A stretch of 64,000 bases of DNA from Hafnia alvei (GTDB lineage: Bacteria > Pseudomonadota > Gammaproteobacteria > Enterobacterales > Enterobacteriaceae), in assembly GCF_034424155.1 (NCBI RefSeq), contig NZ_CP139992.1:4294012-4358011 (forward strand), written 5' to 3'. Made by a program: the position numbers and the translations under genes. Positions 32,313 through 42,117 of the stretch are shown piece by piece; the stretch's first letter is position 1; each line of letters starts with the position of its first letter. A model generated the notes under the pieces. That model saw only the letters and a list, made by a program, of their open reading frames with translations, was not told where the DNA came from and ran no database searches.

Positions 32313-33620
32313 ATGATCCCGATAAAAGTTGCCATCATCGGCGGAGGCAGTAGTTATACACCGGAGTTGGTTGAAGGCATTATCCAGCGGGCTAAGCAAA
32401 TTCCGCTGTCTGAGCTGGCATTGGTTGACGTTGAAGCAGGTCGTCACAAGGTTGAGATCATTGCCGACCTCACACGCCGAATACTGGCACGCAATGGCTT
32501 TGAGCAGGTCAAGGTCAGCATCCATTTCACCCCCGACGATGCTATTCGTGGAGCCAGCTTTGTATTAACTCAGCTGCGCGTAGGCCAGTTACCGGCACGT
32601 GCTGCCGACGAACGTCTCGGCTTAAAGTTTGGATTAATTGGGCAAGAAACCACCGGCGTCGGCGGTTTTGCTAAAGCGCTCCGCACGATCCCCGTGATGC
32701 TAAACATCGCCCGTAAAGTTGAACAGCTGGCTCCCGATGCCTGGATCATTAACTTCACCAATCCAGCAGGTATCGTTACCGAAGCGGTTTCTCGCTATAC
32801 CAAGGCCAAAATCATTGGTCTGTGCAATGTTCCCGTCACCATGCACCATATGATTGCCAAAATGCTGCAACGGCCCTATCGAGACGTCCAGCTACGCTTC
32901 GCCGGTCTAAACCATATGGTTTGGGTGCATCAGGTCACCGCTGATGGGCAAGACCAGACGCAACGGGTGATCGACATGCTCTGCGATGGCGCGGCGCTCA
33001 CCATGAATAACATCAAAGAAGAGCCGTGGCCGCCGGAGTTTCTGCGCGCGCTTGGTGCCATCCCTTGCCCCTATCATCGCTATTTCTATCGAACCCGCAC
33101 GATGCTGAAAGATGAAATCACTGAGGCTAGCACCGAAGGCACCCGCGCGGAACAGGTGATGGACGTTGAGAAAGCGCTCTTTGCGCTGTATGCCGACCCG
33201 AATTTAGACCACAAACCAGAGCAGTTAAGCTTCCGTGGCGGCTCATTTTATTCAGAGGTTGCGCTGGAACTGATGTGTGCGATTCACAACAATCTCGGTA
33301 CCCGTTTAGTGGTCAACACGCCAAACCGCGGCGCCATTCACGATCTGCCTGCTGATGCCGTGATTGAAACTGACTGTATCGTGGATGCCCAAGGCGCGCA
33401 TCCTCTCGCATTCGGTTCGCTCCCCGTGTCCATGGTCGGTCTCACGCAACAGGTGAAATCGTTCGAACGTCTGACGATCGAAGCCGCCGTACACGGTGAT
33501 AGAAAATCCGCGCTGCTAGCGCTGGTCACCAACCCATTAATTGGCGATGCCGGACTGGCTTCACCTTTATTGGATGAAGTCCTAGCCGTAAACAAAGCGT
33601 ATCTGCCACAATTTAATTAA
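32313..33620 (+). CDS. Glycoside hydrolase family 4, probable 6-phospho-beta-glucosidase
   Basis: GH4 enzymes hydrolyse phosphorylated glycosides by an NAD+- and Mn2+-dependent redox-elimination mechanism. The protein has 435 residues and an N-terminal Rossmann motif (VAIIGGGSSYTPELVEGI). Family blocks include TQLRVGQLPAR, GQETTGVGGFAKALRTIP, INFTNPAGIVTEAV, LCNVP (metal-ligand Cys) and GLNHMVW (metal-ligand His). It is closest to the ChbF/CelF/LicH-type 6-phospho-beta-glucosidases; a 6-phospho-alpha activity cannot be excluded. It is followed by a LacI-type regulator. No PTS transporter lies nearby, which is unusual for a phospho-glycosidase. Confidence 0.88.
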   Translation: MIPIKVAIIGGGSSYTPELVEGIIQRAKQIPLSELALVDVEAGRHKVEIIADLTRRILARNGFEQVKVSIHFTPDDAIRGASFVLTQLRVGQLPARAADERLGLKFGLIGQETTGVGGFAKALRTIPVMLNIARKVEQLAPDAWIINFTNPAGIVTEAVSRYTKAKIIGLCNVPVTMHHMIAKMLQRPYRDVQLRFAGLNHMVWVHQVTADGQDQTQRVIDMLCDGAALTMNNIKEEPWPPEFLRALGAIPCPYHRYFYRTRTMLKDEITEASTEGTRAEQVMDVEKALFALYADPNLDHKPEQLSFRGGSFYSEVALELMCAIHNNLGTRLVVNTPNRGAIHDLPADAVIETDCIVDAQGAHPLAFGSLPVSMVGLTQQVKSFERLTIEAAVHGDRKSALLALVTNPLIGDAGLASPLLDEVLAVNKAYLPQFN

Positions 33621-33686
33621 CCGCAATCCCCTCGTTGCTTTGCCGCAAGGAGGGATTTGGATCCCATCATCATAAGGAATTTGACC

Positions 33687-34664
33687 ATGACGACGCTTGA
33701 AGACGTTGCTGCATTTGCCGGTGTTTCTCGCGCCACCGTTTCACGCGTGGTGAATGGCGATAGCAACGTCAAAGAAAAAACGCGTCTCATGGTGGAAGCC
33801 GCTATCACCGAGTTAGGCTATAGCCCACACCCGGCCGCCCGGGCGCTGGCGTCTAACCAAAGCCAAACGATCGGTTTAGTCACAACCACTTACCGCGGTG
33901 GTTTTTTTGGCGCACTGATGGATAACGTGCAAAGCGAAGCCGAAAGCCGCCGTAAACAGCTTCTAGTGACTCAGGGAAAAAATAGCGCTGACAATGAATG
34001 GCAGGCCATTCAGCGTTTATACAACCTACGCTGTGATGGGCTTATCCTGCACGTGAGAGCGCTGAGCGATGAGCAACTCTGCAAGCTGGCGCAAGAAGGC
34101 AAAGCCTTTATGATTTTGGATCGTTTGGTGCCGGGCCTTGAAGATCGCTGCGTCGCCTTCGATCATCACCGCGCCAGCCAAATGGCCACAAAACGGCTGA
34201 TTGATTTAGGCCATACAAAAATAGCCTGTATCAGCGGCCCTTCCTCTCGTCATTCCAGCCAGCTACGCCGCCAAGGTTTTCTCGATACGATGGACGCCGC
34301 CGGACTGCTGCCCGTAGCCTGTTTAGAAGGCGATTATGATATGCAAAGCGGTTATCAGATGGCGGACAAACTTTTGCAAAGCCGACGACCTACCGCGATC
34401 TACTGCTGTAATGAAGAGATGGCGATTGGCGCACTGCTGGCGATCACCGAGCATCGCTTAACGATCCCAAATGATATCTCACTGATTTGCTATGACAGCG
34501 GAGAACGGGCGGCTTTTGTGCGTCCGGCATTAACCAGTATTCATTTCCCCATCACCGATATGGCTCGCCATGCCACCGAGCGTCTTATCGATCCCGAATG
34601 CATACCGGAAGTTTTTCTGCCTATCCTCATCGATCGTGGTTCGGTCATTTCCGCAAAAAGGTAA
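33687..34664 (+). CDS. LacI family transcriptional regulator
   Basis: 325 residues. The N-terminal HTH TTLEDVAAFAGVSRATVSRV is followed by the hinge helix (HPAARALASNQSQTIGLV) and a periplasmic-binding-protein-like effector domain. The ATG at 33687 has AAGGA eight bases upstream and puts the HTH at the extreme N-terminus, as usual; the TTG at 33657 is rejected. It lies 66 bp after the GH4 gene on the same strand and probably represses the pair through the upstream palindrome. The effector is likely a phosphorylated sugar, by analogy only. Confidence 0.9.
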   Translation: MTTLEDVAAFAGVSRATVSRVVNGDSNVKEKTRLMVEAAITELGYSPHPAARALASNQSQTIGLVTTTYRGGFFGALMDNVQSEAESRRKQLLVTQGKNSADNEWQAIQRLYNLRCDGLILHVRALSDEQLCKLAQEGKAFMILDRLVPGLEDRCVAFDHHRASQMATKRLIDLGHTKIACISGPSSRHSSQLRRQGFLDTMDAAGLLPVACLEGDYDMQSGYQMADKLLQSRRPTAIYCCNEEMAIGALLAITEHRLTIPNDISLICYDSGERAAFVRPALTSIHFPITDMARHATERLIDPECIPEVFLPILIDRGSVISAKR

Positions 34665-34671
34665 TCTGTGA

Positions 34672-34708
34672 CGATCTGAGAGCAATAATTTCTACTCAGA
34701 TCGCTTTT
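34672..34708 (+). terminator. Terminator downstream of the LacI-family gene
   Basis: CGATCTGAG and CTCAGATCG form a perfect 9-bp stem with a 14-base AT-rich loop, followed by CTTTTG. It lies 8 bp after the stop codon. Confidence 0.65.
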
Positions 34709-34869
34709 GTAAGAAACTCATTCATATCGTTACAGCAAAAAATCGACATATATCACAAAAATCGCCTACAACTATGCTAGGATTCGCCGCCTTGTGGGAT
34801 CGATTATTCTTAGTTTGATCCTTCGTAAATACTTTCCTATTTCTCAATACTACTGACACGGGCCTTGCT

Positions 34870-36054
34870 ATGACCAACAGCAACCGCATTCGCCTAACAT
34901 GGATCAGTTTCTTCTCCTATGCACTTACCGGTGCATTGGTGATCGTCACCGGGATGGTGATGGGCAATATCGCAGAATACTTTAATCTGCCGATTTCCAG
35001 CATGAGTAACACCTTTACGTTTCTTAATGCCGGTATTTTGGTCTCTATTTTCCTTAACGCATGGTTAATGGAAATTATCCCTCTTAAACGCCAGTTGATT
35101 TTCGGCTTCGTGCTGATGATCTTAGCCGTTGCGGGCCTGATGGTCGGCCACAGCTTGGTGATGTTCTCTCTGTGCATGTTTGTACTGGGCGTGGTGAGCG
35201 GGATTACTATGTCTATCGGTACCTTCCTCATTACCCATATCTATGAAGGTCGCCAGCGTGGCTCACGCCTGCTGTTCACCGACTCCTTCTTCAGTATGGC
35301 GGGGATGGTATTCCCCATCGTTGCCGCTACGCTGCTGGCGAATCACGTGACGTGGTACTGGGTTTACGCCTGCATCGGCGTGCTGTATCTGGCCATTTTC
35401 GTCCTGACGCTGATGTCTGACTTCCCTATTTTGGGTCAGAAAAAAGACGATCAGAGCGAGCCAGTGGTAAAAGAGAAATGGGGTATCGGCGTTCTCTTCC
35501 TGTCGATTGCCGCACTGTGCTACATCCTCGGCCAGTTAGGCTTCATCCAGTGGGTACCAGAATACGCCAGCAAACATTTCAACATGAGCATCGAAGAAGC
35601 TGGCGCATTAGTCAGTAACTTCTGGACGGCTTATATGGTTGGGATGTGGATCTTCAGCTTCATTCTGCGTTTCTTCGATCTGCAACGCATCGTGACCGTT
35701 CTGGCCGCGCTCTCTACCGTGATGATGTACCTGTTCGTCACCACCGAGCAGGTTGGCATGCTGAGCCTGTACATTCTGGGTCTGGGCTTTGTTAGCAGCG
35801 CAATTTACACCACGCTGATCACGCTGGGCTCGCTGCAAACCAAAGTGTCTTCACCAAAACTGGTGAACTTCATTCTGACCTGCGGCACCATCGGTACGAT
35901 GTTGACCTTCATTGTGACTGGCCCAATCGTGGCGAAAAGCGGTGCTCACGCAGCGCTGGCAACCGCCAATGGCTTGTACCTTGTGGTCTTCGTGATGTGT
36001 TTACTGTTGGGCTTCGTGACGCGTCACCGCCTGCACGGCCACAGCACTAAATAA
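34870..36054 (+). CDS. tsgA: MFS transporter TsgA
   Basis: Inner-membrane major facilitator protein of 394 residues with twelve helices, starting [20 protein letters not shown]. The TsgA group was named from a Salmonella gene linked to tellurite/selenite/gluconate phenotypes; its transport substrate is not settled. It is upstream of the nir region as in E. coli, but codAB is inserted between tsgA and nirB here. A strong terminator follows. Confidence 0.92.
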   Translation: MTNSNRIRLTWISFFSYALTGALVIVTGMVMGNIAEYFNLPISSMSNTFTFLNAGILVSIFLNAWLMEIIPLKRQLIFGFVLMILAVAGLMVGHSLVMFSLCMFVLGVVSGITMSIGTFLITHIYEGRQRGSRLLFTDSFFSMAGMVFPIVAATLLANHVTWYWVYACIGVLYLAIFVLTLMSDFPILGQKKDDQSEPVVKEKWGIGVLFLSIAALCYILGQLGFIQWVPEYASKHFNMSIEEAGALVSNFWTAYMVGMWIFSFILRFFDLQRIVTVLAALSTVMMYLFVTTEQVGMLSLYILGLGFVSSAIYTTLITLGSLQTKVSSPKLVNFILTCGTIGTMLTFIVTGPIVAKSGAHAALATANGLYLVVFVMCLLLGFVTRHRLHGHSTK

Positions 36055-36071
36055 ATCGGGTTCTTCCTGAT

Positions 36072-36106
36072 AAAAAAACCGGCCTATAACAGGGCCGGTT
36101 TTTTAT
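36072..36106. terminator. Bidirectional terminator between tsgA and codA
   Basis: CCGGCC and GGCCGG arms (36079-36084, 36093-36098) are extended by seven As on the left and six Ts on the right. It lies between convergent tsgA and codA and can end both transcripts. Confidence 0.9.
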
Positions 36107-36122
36107 TGTCGCAATAACGCGA

Positions 36123-37406
36123 TTAACGTTTAAAGTCGACGGTTTCAGACGCCCCTAGATGCAGCGTGGTTTTCGCTGGCTGGGTGCAGGCAATCACTGC
36201 GCCGCGACGAACGGAATAGCGCACAGGAACCTGACGACGCACGGCATCAAAACCACTGTCTGCCGGTAATACAATCAGATTCGCACTGTTCCCCGCCGCA
36301 ATACCATAATCCGTTAGATTCAACGTTTTCGCACTGTGGTGAGTAATCAAGTTCACCCCATCGTCAATTTGACCATAGCCCATCAGCTGACAGACATGTA
36401 GCCCCATATGCAGCACCTGCAGCATATTTGCCGTACCCAGCGGATACCATGGATCAAACACGTCATCATGGCCGAAGCAGACGTTAATGCCAGATTCCAG
36501 CATCTCTTTCACGCGGGTAATACCACGGCGCTTTGGATAGGTATCGAAGCGCCCTTGCAGATGGATATTCACCAGTGGGTTCGCCACAAAGTTAATCCCA
36601 GACATCTTCAGCAAGCGGAATAAACGCGAAGTGTAGGCGCCGTTATAGGAGTGCATCGCCGTTGTATGACTCGCGGTTACACGTGCGCCCATGCCTTCTC
36701 GGTGTGCCAGCGCGGCAACCGTTTCAACAAAGCGCGATTGTTCGTCATCAATCTCATCGCAGTGAACGTCGATCAGACGGTCATATTTTTGCGCCAACGC
36801 AAACGTCTTATGCAGAGACTCCACGCCGTATTCGCGAGTGAATTCAAAGTGTGGGATAGCACCAACCACATCAGCGCCCAGACGCATCGCCTCTTCCAAC
36901 AACGCTTCACCGTTGGGATACGACATAATCCCTTCTTGTGGGAAAGCAACGATTTGCAGATCAACCCACGGAGCCACTTCCTGCTTCACTTCTAACATCG
37001 CTTTCAGCGCCGTTAGCGTGGCGTCAGAAACATCCACGTGAGTACGCACATGCTGAATACCGTTGGCAATTTGCCATTTTAGGGTTTGCCATGCGCGCTG
37101 TTTCACATCTTCATGGGTCAATAACGCTTTGCGCTCGGCCCAGCGCTCAATACCTTCAAACAGGGTTCCAGACTGGTTCCAGCTTGGCTGCCCCGCCGTT
37201 TGGGTGGTATCCAGATGGATATGTGGCTCTACAAAAGGCGGTAACACTAAGCCCTGCTCAGCATCCAAACATTTAGTTGAAGCAGGCATCACGCCAGATT
37301 GCGCTTCAATTGAGGTTATTTTTCCGTCTTGAAGACCGATCTGCCACAGCCCTTCTTTCCCCGCCAAGCGAGCGTTAATCACCGCCTGTAATGTGTTATT
37401 CGGCAC
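36123..37406 (-). CDS. codA: Cytosine deaminase
   Basis: Metal-dependent amidohydrolase that converts cytosine to uracil for pyrimidine salvage. Translation probably starts at GTG 37406 (GTG CCG AAT AAC ACA), 6 bases after GGAGG. This gives 427 residues, the E. coli length; the ATG at 37421 overlaps that site. Metal ligands are intact: HIH in [13 protein letters not shown] in [10 protein letters not shown], and D in [10 protein letters not shown]. The start overlaps the codB end by 11 bp, so translation is coupled. Confidence 0.97.
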   Translation of the reverse strand: MPNNTLQAVINARLAGKEGLWQIGLQDGKITSIEAQSGVMPASTKCLDAEQGLVLPPFVEPHIHLDTTQTAGQPSWNQSGTLFEGIERWAERKALLTHEDVKQRAWQTLKWQIANGIQHVRTHVDVSDATLTALKAMLEVKQEVAPWVDLQIVAFPQEGIMSYPNGEALLEEAMRLGADVVGAIPHFEFTREYGVESLHKTFALAQKYDRLIDVHCDEIDDEQSRFVETVAALAHREGMGARVTASHTTAMHSYNGAYTSRLFRLLKMSGINFVANPLVNIHLQGRFDTYPKRRGITRVKEMLESGINVCFGHDDVFDPWYPLGTANMLQVLHMGLHVCQLMGYGQIDDGVNLITHHSAKTLNLTDYGIAAGNSANLIVLPADSGFDAVRRQVPVRYSVRRGAVIACTQPAKTTLHLGASETVDFKR

Positions 37407-38667
37407 CGTTAGCCTCCGCATTTGTTATTGTTGATACTGCCGTCATTGCAGTTTTACGATTTAGAATTGGATTAAGCACCAGATAGCTCAGCGCCCCGCC
37501 CAGCACCGCATTCACGGGCACCACGCCCGGCAGCCAATGACCGGCGGCAATCCCCAGCGCGACGGCCAGAATAGCCACCCAGTTTACGTTCATCATACGC
37601 GCGGTAGCAAAGTGCTCATAGCGGCGACGGTTCATCAGGTAGTCAGCGATGATAACGCCGCCCACCGGAGGGATAGCCGCAGACAAGAACGTCAGCCAGC
37701 CAACAAAATTGTTATACAGCCACAGCGCGCAAATAGTGCCGATGATGCCGTTAATGATCGACAGCGTTTTACTCGACATACCGGTAATGTTGGCAAAACC
37801 CAATCCCGAGGCATAGAGCGCATTGTCGTTGGTGGTCCAGATATTCAGCCCCAGCACTACAATGGCAGGTAGCAACAGACCTTGAGCAATCATGACATCA
37901 GAGATATCCGCCATGCCCAATGCCGCCGCACCGGCCGCGCCGAAAATAAACATCAAAGAGTTGCCGAGGAAAAACGCCACCATTGAAACCAGCACCGCCA
38001 TTTTGGCATTGCGCCCGAAGCGTACAAAGTCGGCGGTGAGCGTTCCTGCGCTGACAAAAGAGCCCACCACCAGCGCCAAAGCCACGTTAAAATCTAACGG
38101 CTCAGCCGGAACCACAGATCTCAGCGCGTCTAATCCGCCCATGCCATGCACCGCGAGCCAGACTGAGTAGCCCCCTAAGCAAGCAATAGCAGGAACCGCA
38201 ATCACCGAAAGCACCGTTAACGCTGAAATACCAAAGAACACCGTCACCGTCATCAGCAAGCCAGAGATCGCGATCAGCCAATTGATATCCAGCCCGGTGG
38301 CTTTTCCTACCGGAATGGCAAACATCGCCACGCCGACGCCAAACCACCCTACCTGCGTTCCGCCCAGCAGCAGTGATGGCAGCCAAGAGCCTTTAACACC
38401 AAAAGAGAATCGCGCAAGAAGATGTGTGGTGAGGCCCGTTTTAGCGCCGATGTAACCGAGAATAGAAGTGTAAATACCGAGGAGAAGATTACCGAGGAGT
38501 ACTGCGAGGAAGAAATCATGATAACTAAGACCGGTTCCGAGAGCGCCTCCGGTCCACATACTGGCGGAAAAGAAGGTTAATCCCAGCATGACGAACGTCA
38601 ATGCTAATACCCCTTTCCGCGCCGATTGCGGTACAGGCCCCTGACTATAGTTGTTATCTTGCGACAC
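37396..38667 (-). CDS. codB: Cytosine permease
   Basis: NCS1-family inner-membrane symporter for cytosine uptake. It has 423 residues and about twelve helices, starting at GTG 38667 ([19 protein letters not shown]) with AGGAGG six to seven bases upstream; an in-frame ATG at 38712 precedes that site and is rejected. Conserved blocks include [20 protein letters not shown] and [20 protein letters not shown]. It is the first gene of codBA, behind a PurR box. Confidence 0.97.
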   Translation of the reverse strand: MSQDNNYSQGPVPQSARKGVLALTFVMLGLTFFSASMWTGGALGTGLSYHDFFLAVLLGNLLLGIYTSILGYIGAKTGLTTHLLARFSFGVKGSWLPSLLLGGTQVGWFGVGVAMFAIPVGKATGLDINWLIAISGLLMTVTVFFGISALTVLSVIAVPAIACLGGYSVWLAVHGMGGLDALRSVVPAEPLDFNVALALVVGSFVSAGTLTADFVRFGRNAKMAVLVSMVAFFLGNSLMFIFGAAGAAALGMADISDVMIAQGLLLPAIVVLGLNIWTTNDNALYASGLGFANITGMSSKTLSIINGIIGTICALWLYNNFVGWLTFLSAAIPPVGGVIIADYLMNRRRYEHFATARMMNVNWVAILAVALGIAAGHWLPGVVPVNAVLGGALSYLVLNPILNRKTAMTAVSTITNAEANGAE

Positions 38668-38732
38668 GACATTCCTCCTTTCGCTGTTTTCAGGCCAAAA
38701 AATCCGCCGCATTCTATTCCTCTGCCGACAAA

Positions 38733-38748
38733 AAGCAATCGTTTTCGT
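38733..38748. promoter_or_regulatory. PurR operator upstream of codBA
   Basis: AAGCAATCGTTTTCGT matches every fixed position of the PurR consensus ANGCAANCGNTTNCNT. It lies about 66 bp before the codB start. E. coli codBA is a known PurR target, so purine-dependent repression is expected here. Confidence 0.85.
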
Positions 38749-38927
38749 ATGGGTAATAAGAATTTTATATATTTCTCATGATTGAGCCGCTCCGCTTTCA
38801 AGATTGCTTAAAAATAAAACAAAATAGCATTTCACTTTTTATAGCTCATCCATTATCAAACTGACACGTTTCAGCTAAAGTTGCGAAAAATCCACAACTT
38901 AACAAAATATCAATGAAATCAGACAAC

Positions 38928-38943
38928 TACCACCTTAGAGGTA
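38928..38943 (+). promoter_or_regulatory. NarL/NarP-type site upstream of nirB
   Basis: TACCACC-TT-AGAGGTA is a 7-2-7 inverted repeat. The right heptamer matches the Nar consensus fully and the left matches in part. Its centre is 28 bp upstream of the FNR site centre, the same distance as the -69.5 and -41.5 sites of E. coli nirB. Confidence 0.7.
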
Positions 38944-38956
38944 TATAGGGGTCAAA

Positions 38957-38970
38957 TTGATTTACATCAA
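38957..38970 (+). promoter_or_regulatory. FNR site of the nirB promoter
   Basis: TTGATTTACATCAA is a perfect TTGAT-N4-ATCAA FNR box. With a site at -41.5 the start point would be near 39005, and a TATGGT -10 element lies at 38992-38997. This predicts anaerobic activation of nirBDC-cysG. Confidence 0.9.
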
Positions 38971-39040
38971 TAAGTACAAACTTCGGAGGATTATGGTAGG
39001 CGTAGGATTCTTTTCATATGCAGCAAATTTTGAGGCAAAA

Positions 39041-41593
39041 ATGAGCAAAATTAGACTCGCCATTATCGGTAACGGGATGGTCGGCCATCGCTTCATCGAA
39101 GAACTATTAGAAAAGGCTGAACCGAATCAATTTGAGATTACCGTTTTCTGTGAAGAGCCTCGTGTCGCCTACGACCGAGTTCATCTCTCTTCCTACTTCT
39201 CACATCACACCGCTGAAGAACTGTCGCTCGTTCGCGAAGGCTTCTACCAAAAGCACAACGTCACCGTGCTAGTCGGTGAACGTGCGATTACGATCAATCG
39301 CAGCGAGAAAATTATCTATTCTAACTCTGGCCGTACTATCCAGTACGACAAGCTGATTATGGCAACCGGATCATACCCGTGGATCCCGCCAATTAAAGGC
39401 AGCGAAGGCCAGGATTGCTTTGTTTATCGTACTATCGAAGATCTTAACGCCATTGAAGCCTGTGCACGTCGTAGCAAACGTGGTGCCGTGGTAGGCGGCG
39501 GCCTTCTCGGCTTAGAAGCCGCTGGTGCGCTGAAAAACCTAGGCGTTGAAACTCACGTTATCGAATTTGCGCCTGTATTAATGGCTGAGCAGCTCGACCC
39601 GATGGGCGGCCAGCAACTGCGTGAAAAAATTGAGCGTATGGGCGTGCGCGTTCATACCAGCAAAAATACCCAAGAAATTATCCACTCCGGTAGCGAAGCG
39701 CGTAAAACCATGCGCTTTGCCGACGGCACCGAGCTTGAAATCGACTTCATCGTTTTCTCAACCGGTATCCGCCCGCAAGATAAGCTGGCGCACCAATGTG
39801 GATTAGCCACCGCTCGTCGCGGCGGGATCGTGATTAACGATCAGTGCCAAACCTCCGATCCTGACGTCTACGCTATCGGCGAATGCGCATCATGGAACGA
39901 CCGTACTTTCGGCTTGGTTGCTCCTGGTTACAAGATGGCTCAGGTCACCGTTGACCACCTACTTGGCAACGAAAACGGCTTCCACGGCGCAGATATGAGC
40001 GCCAAGTTGAAACTGCTGGGCGTAGACGTCGGCGGTATCGGTGATGCACACGGCCGCACCGAAGGCGCTCGCAGCTACGTTTATCTCGATGAAAGCCAAG
40101 AAATCTACAAACGCATTATCGTCAGCGCTGACAACAAACGTCTGCTCGGCGCGGTGTTGGTAGGCGATACCAGCGATTATGGCAATCTGCTCCAGCTCAC
40201 GCTCAACGATATTGAACTGCCAGAACACCCAGATAGCCTGATTCTGCCTGCGCACGCGGGCAAAGGTAAACCGGCTATCGGCGTGGAATCATTGCCGGAA
40301 ACGGCGCAGATCTGCTCCTGCTTTGACGTCAGCAAAGGCGACATTATCAAAGCGGTAAACGCGGGCTGTCATACCGTTGCAGCGATTAAATCAGCCACGA
40401 AAGCCGGTACCGGCTGCGGCGGCTGTATTCCACTCGTGACTCAGGTGCTCAACGCCGAATTAGCGAAGCAAGGTATTGAAGTTAATAACCACCTATGCGA
40501 ACACTTTGCCTATTCGCGCCAAGAGCTGTATCACCTCATCCGCGTAGAAGAGATTAAATCCTTCAACGAACTGCTGGAAAAATACGGCAAAGGCTACGGC
40601 TGCGAAGTGTGTAAACCAACGGTCGGTTCTCTGCTGGCTTCATGCTGGAACGACTACATTCTGCAACCGGAACTCACTCCGCTGCAGGACACCAATGACA
40701 ACTTCCTTGCCAACATTCAGAAAGACGGCACCTACTCGGTGATCCCTCGTTCTGCTGGCGGTGAAATTACCCCAGAAGGCCTGCTGGCCATCGGCCAGAT
40801 CGCACGCGAATACAATCTGTATACCAAAATCACCGGTTCACAGCGTATCGGTATGTTTGGCGCACAAAAAGACGATTTGCCCGCTATCTGGAGCAAACTG
40901 ATTGAAGCTGGCTTTGAAACCGGTCACGCCTATGCCAAAGCACTGCGCATGGCAAAAACCTGCGTCGGCAGCACCTGGTGTCGTTACGGCGTAGGCGACA
41001 GCGTTGGCTTCGGCGTGGAATTGGAAAACCGCTATAAAGGTATTCGTACACCACACAAAATGAAATTCGGTGTCTCCGGCTGTACTCGTGAATGTTCAGA
41101 AGCACAGGGCAAAGACGTGGGTATTATCGCCACCGAAAATGGCTGGAACCTCTACGTATGTGGTAACGGCGGGATGAAACCGCGCCATGGTGATTTGTTA
41201 GCTGCCGATCTCGATCGCGAAACGCTGATCAAATACCTCGATCGCTTCATGATGTTCTACATCCGTACCGGCGATAAATTACAGCGTACGTCTGTTTGGT
41301 TAGAAAGCTTGGAAGGCGGTATCGACTACCTGCGTTCCGTCATCATCAACGATAAACTCGGGATGAATGCGTTGCTAGAGCAAGAAATTGCCCGCCTGCG
41401 CGAAAAAGTGATCTGCGAGTGGACTGAAACCGTAAACACCCCTGAGGCGCAGGTACGCTTCGCTCACTTCATCAACAGCGATCAACGTGACCCTAACGTT
41501 CAGATCGTGTCTGAACGTGCTCAGCATCGTCCTGCACGCCCAGATGAGCGTATTCCTGTCACCCTGATCGCAACCGAGGAGGCTAACGCATGA
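39041..41593 (+). CDS. nirB: NADH-dependent nitrite reductase, large subunit
   Basis: Cytosolic siroheme enzyme that reduces nitrite to ammonium with NADH. It has 850 residues from the ATG at 39041, which follows GAGG; upstream in-frame starts overlap the promoter. Domain order: FAD/NAD oxidoreductase (about 3-320, LAIIGNGMVGHRF and VVGGGLLGLEAAGAL), BFD-like [2Fe-2S] cysteines (ICSCFDVSKGD and GTGCGGC near residues 425-460), then the siroheme/[4Fe-4S] module (TCVGSTWCRYG and SGCTRECSEAQ near residues 645-690). It is coupled to nirD by an ATGA overlap. Confidence 0.98.
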   Translation: MSKIRLAIIGNGMVGHRFIEELLEKAEPNQFEITVFCEEPRVAYDRVHLSSYFSHHTAEELSLVREGFYQKHNVTVLVGERAITINRSEKIIYSNSGRTIQYDKLIMATGSYPWIPPIKGSEGQDCFVYRTIEDLNAIEACARRSKRGAVVGGGLLGLEAAGALKNLGVETHVIEFAPVLMAEQLDPMGGQQLREKIERMGVRVHTSKNTQEIIHSGSEARKTMRFADGTELEIDFIVFSTGIRPQDKLAHQCGLATARRGGIVINDQCQTSDPDVYAIGECASWNDRTFGLVAPGYKMAQVTVDHLLGNENGFHGADMSAKLKLLGVDVGGIGDAHGRTEGARSYVYLDESQEIYKRIIVSADNKRLLGAVLVGDTSDYGNLLQLTLNDIELPEHPDSLILPAHAGKGKPAIGVESLPETAQICSCFDVSKGDIIKAVNAGCHTVAAIKSATKAGTGCGGCIPLVTQVLNAELAKQGIEVNNHLCEHFAYSRQELYHLIRVEEIKSFNELLEKYGKGYGCEVCKPTVGSLLASCWNDYILQPELTPLQDTNDNFLANIQKDGTYSVIPRSAGGEITPEGLLAIGQIAREYNLYTKITGSQRIGMFGAQKDDLPAIWSKLIEAGFETGHAYAKALRMAKTCVGSTWCRYGVGDSVGFGVELENRYKGIRTPHKMKFGVSGCTRECSEAQGKDVGIIATENGWNLYVCGNGGMKPRHGDLLAADLDRETLIKYLDRFMMFYIRTGDKLQRTSVWLESLEGGIDYLRSVIINDKLGMNALLEQEIARLREKVICEWTETVNTPEAQVRFAHFINSDQRDPNVQIVSERAQHRPARPDERIPVTLIATEEANA

Positions 41594-41922
41594 GCCAGTG
41601 GATTAATGTTTGCCCGTTAAACGATATTCTGCCCGGCACCGGCGTGTGCGCCTTGGTGGGCACTCATCAGGTGGCGGTGTTCCGTCCTTACCAAGATGAG
41701 CAGGTTTTTGCCATCTCCAATATCGATCCTTTTGCCGGTTCAAGCGTGCTATCTCGTGGCCTGATTGCTGAACATCAGGGCGAACTGTGGGTTGCTAGCC
41801 CGCTGAAAAAACAGCACTTCCGCTTGGTCGATGGGCTTTGTCTCGAAGATGAAGCCCATTCCGTGCCGCATTTTGCAACCCGTTTGGTAGATGGGTTTGT
41901 GCAGGTACGTTCGGCGGATTAA
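41590..41922 (+). CDS. nirD: Nitrite reductase, small subunit
   Basis: Small Rieske-fold subunit of NADH-nitrite reductase, 110 residues. Like other enterobacterial NirD proteins it lacks the Cys/His ligands of a true Rieske cluster, so it is probably structural. The ATG overlaps the nirB stop by 4 bp. A MITE-like repeat separates it from nirC. Confidence 0.96.
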   Translation: MSQWINVCPLNDILPGTGVCALVGTHQVAVFRPYQDEQVFAISNIDPFAGSSVLSRGLIAEHQGELWVASPLKKQHFRLVDGLCLEDEAHSVPHFATRLVDGFVQVRSAD

Positions 41923-41933
41923 TCATCGCAAAA

Positions 41934-42074
41934 TCCCCCTCCTAACCTCCCCCTTCTCAGGGGGAGGGACAGACGGTGCCATACCGAAACATAAATAGTT
42001 ATCCTCTCTTACACAGATGAGGACAGGTAAACGGTGCGCAACGCTTTCCTCTGCAAGGGGAACAATGAGGGGGA
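41934..42074. repeat. Candidate MITE-like palindromic repeat between nirD and nirC
   Basis: About 141 bp bounded by an 8-bp perfect terminal inverted repeat (TCCCCCTC at 41934-41941, GAGGGGGA at 42067-42074). Similarity continues inward, with CCCCCTT-type blocks in both ends. The left end also contains an internal 8-bp hairpin (CCTCCCCC / GGGGGAGG, 41946-41967). There is no reading frame. It resembles the short non-coding intergenic repeats common in Enterobacterales. A genome-wide copy count is needed to confirm it. Confidence 0.5.
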
Positions 42075-42117
42075 CATTCAAGAATTCGTTTTTTAACCTT
42101 AAATCATGGAAGCCAGT

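Noticed and set aside
38957-39040. N-terminal extension of NirB starting at the FNR box
   Set aside because: The extended frame begins inside the FNR site and crosses the -10 element; the start at 39041 follows GAGG and gives the family N-terminus.
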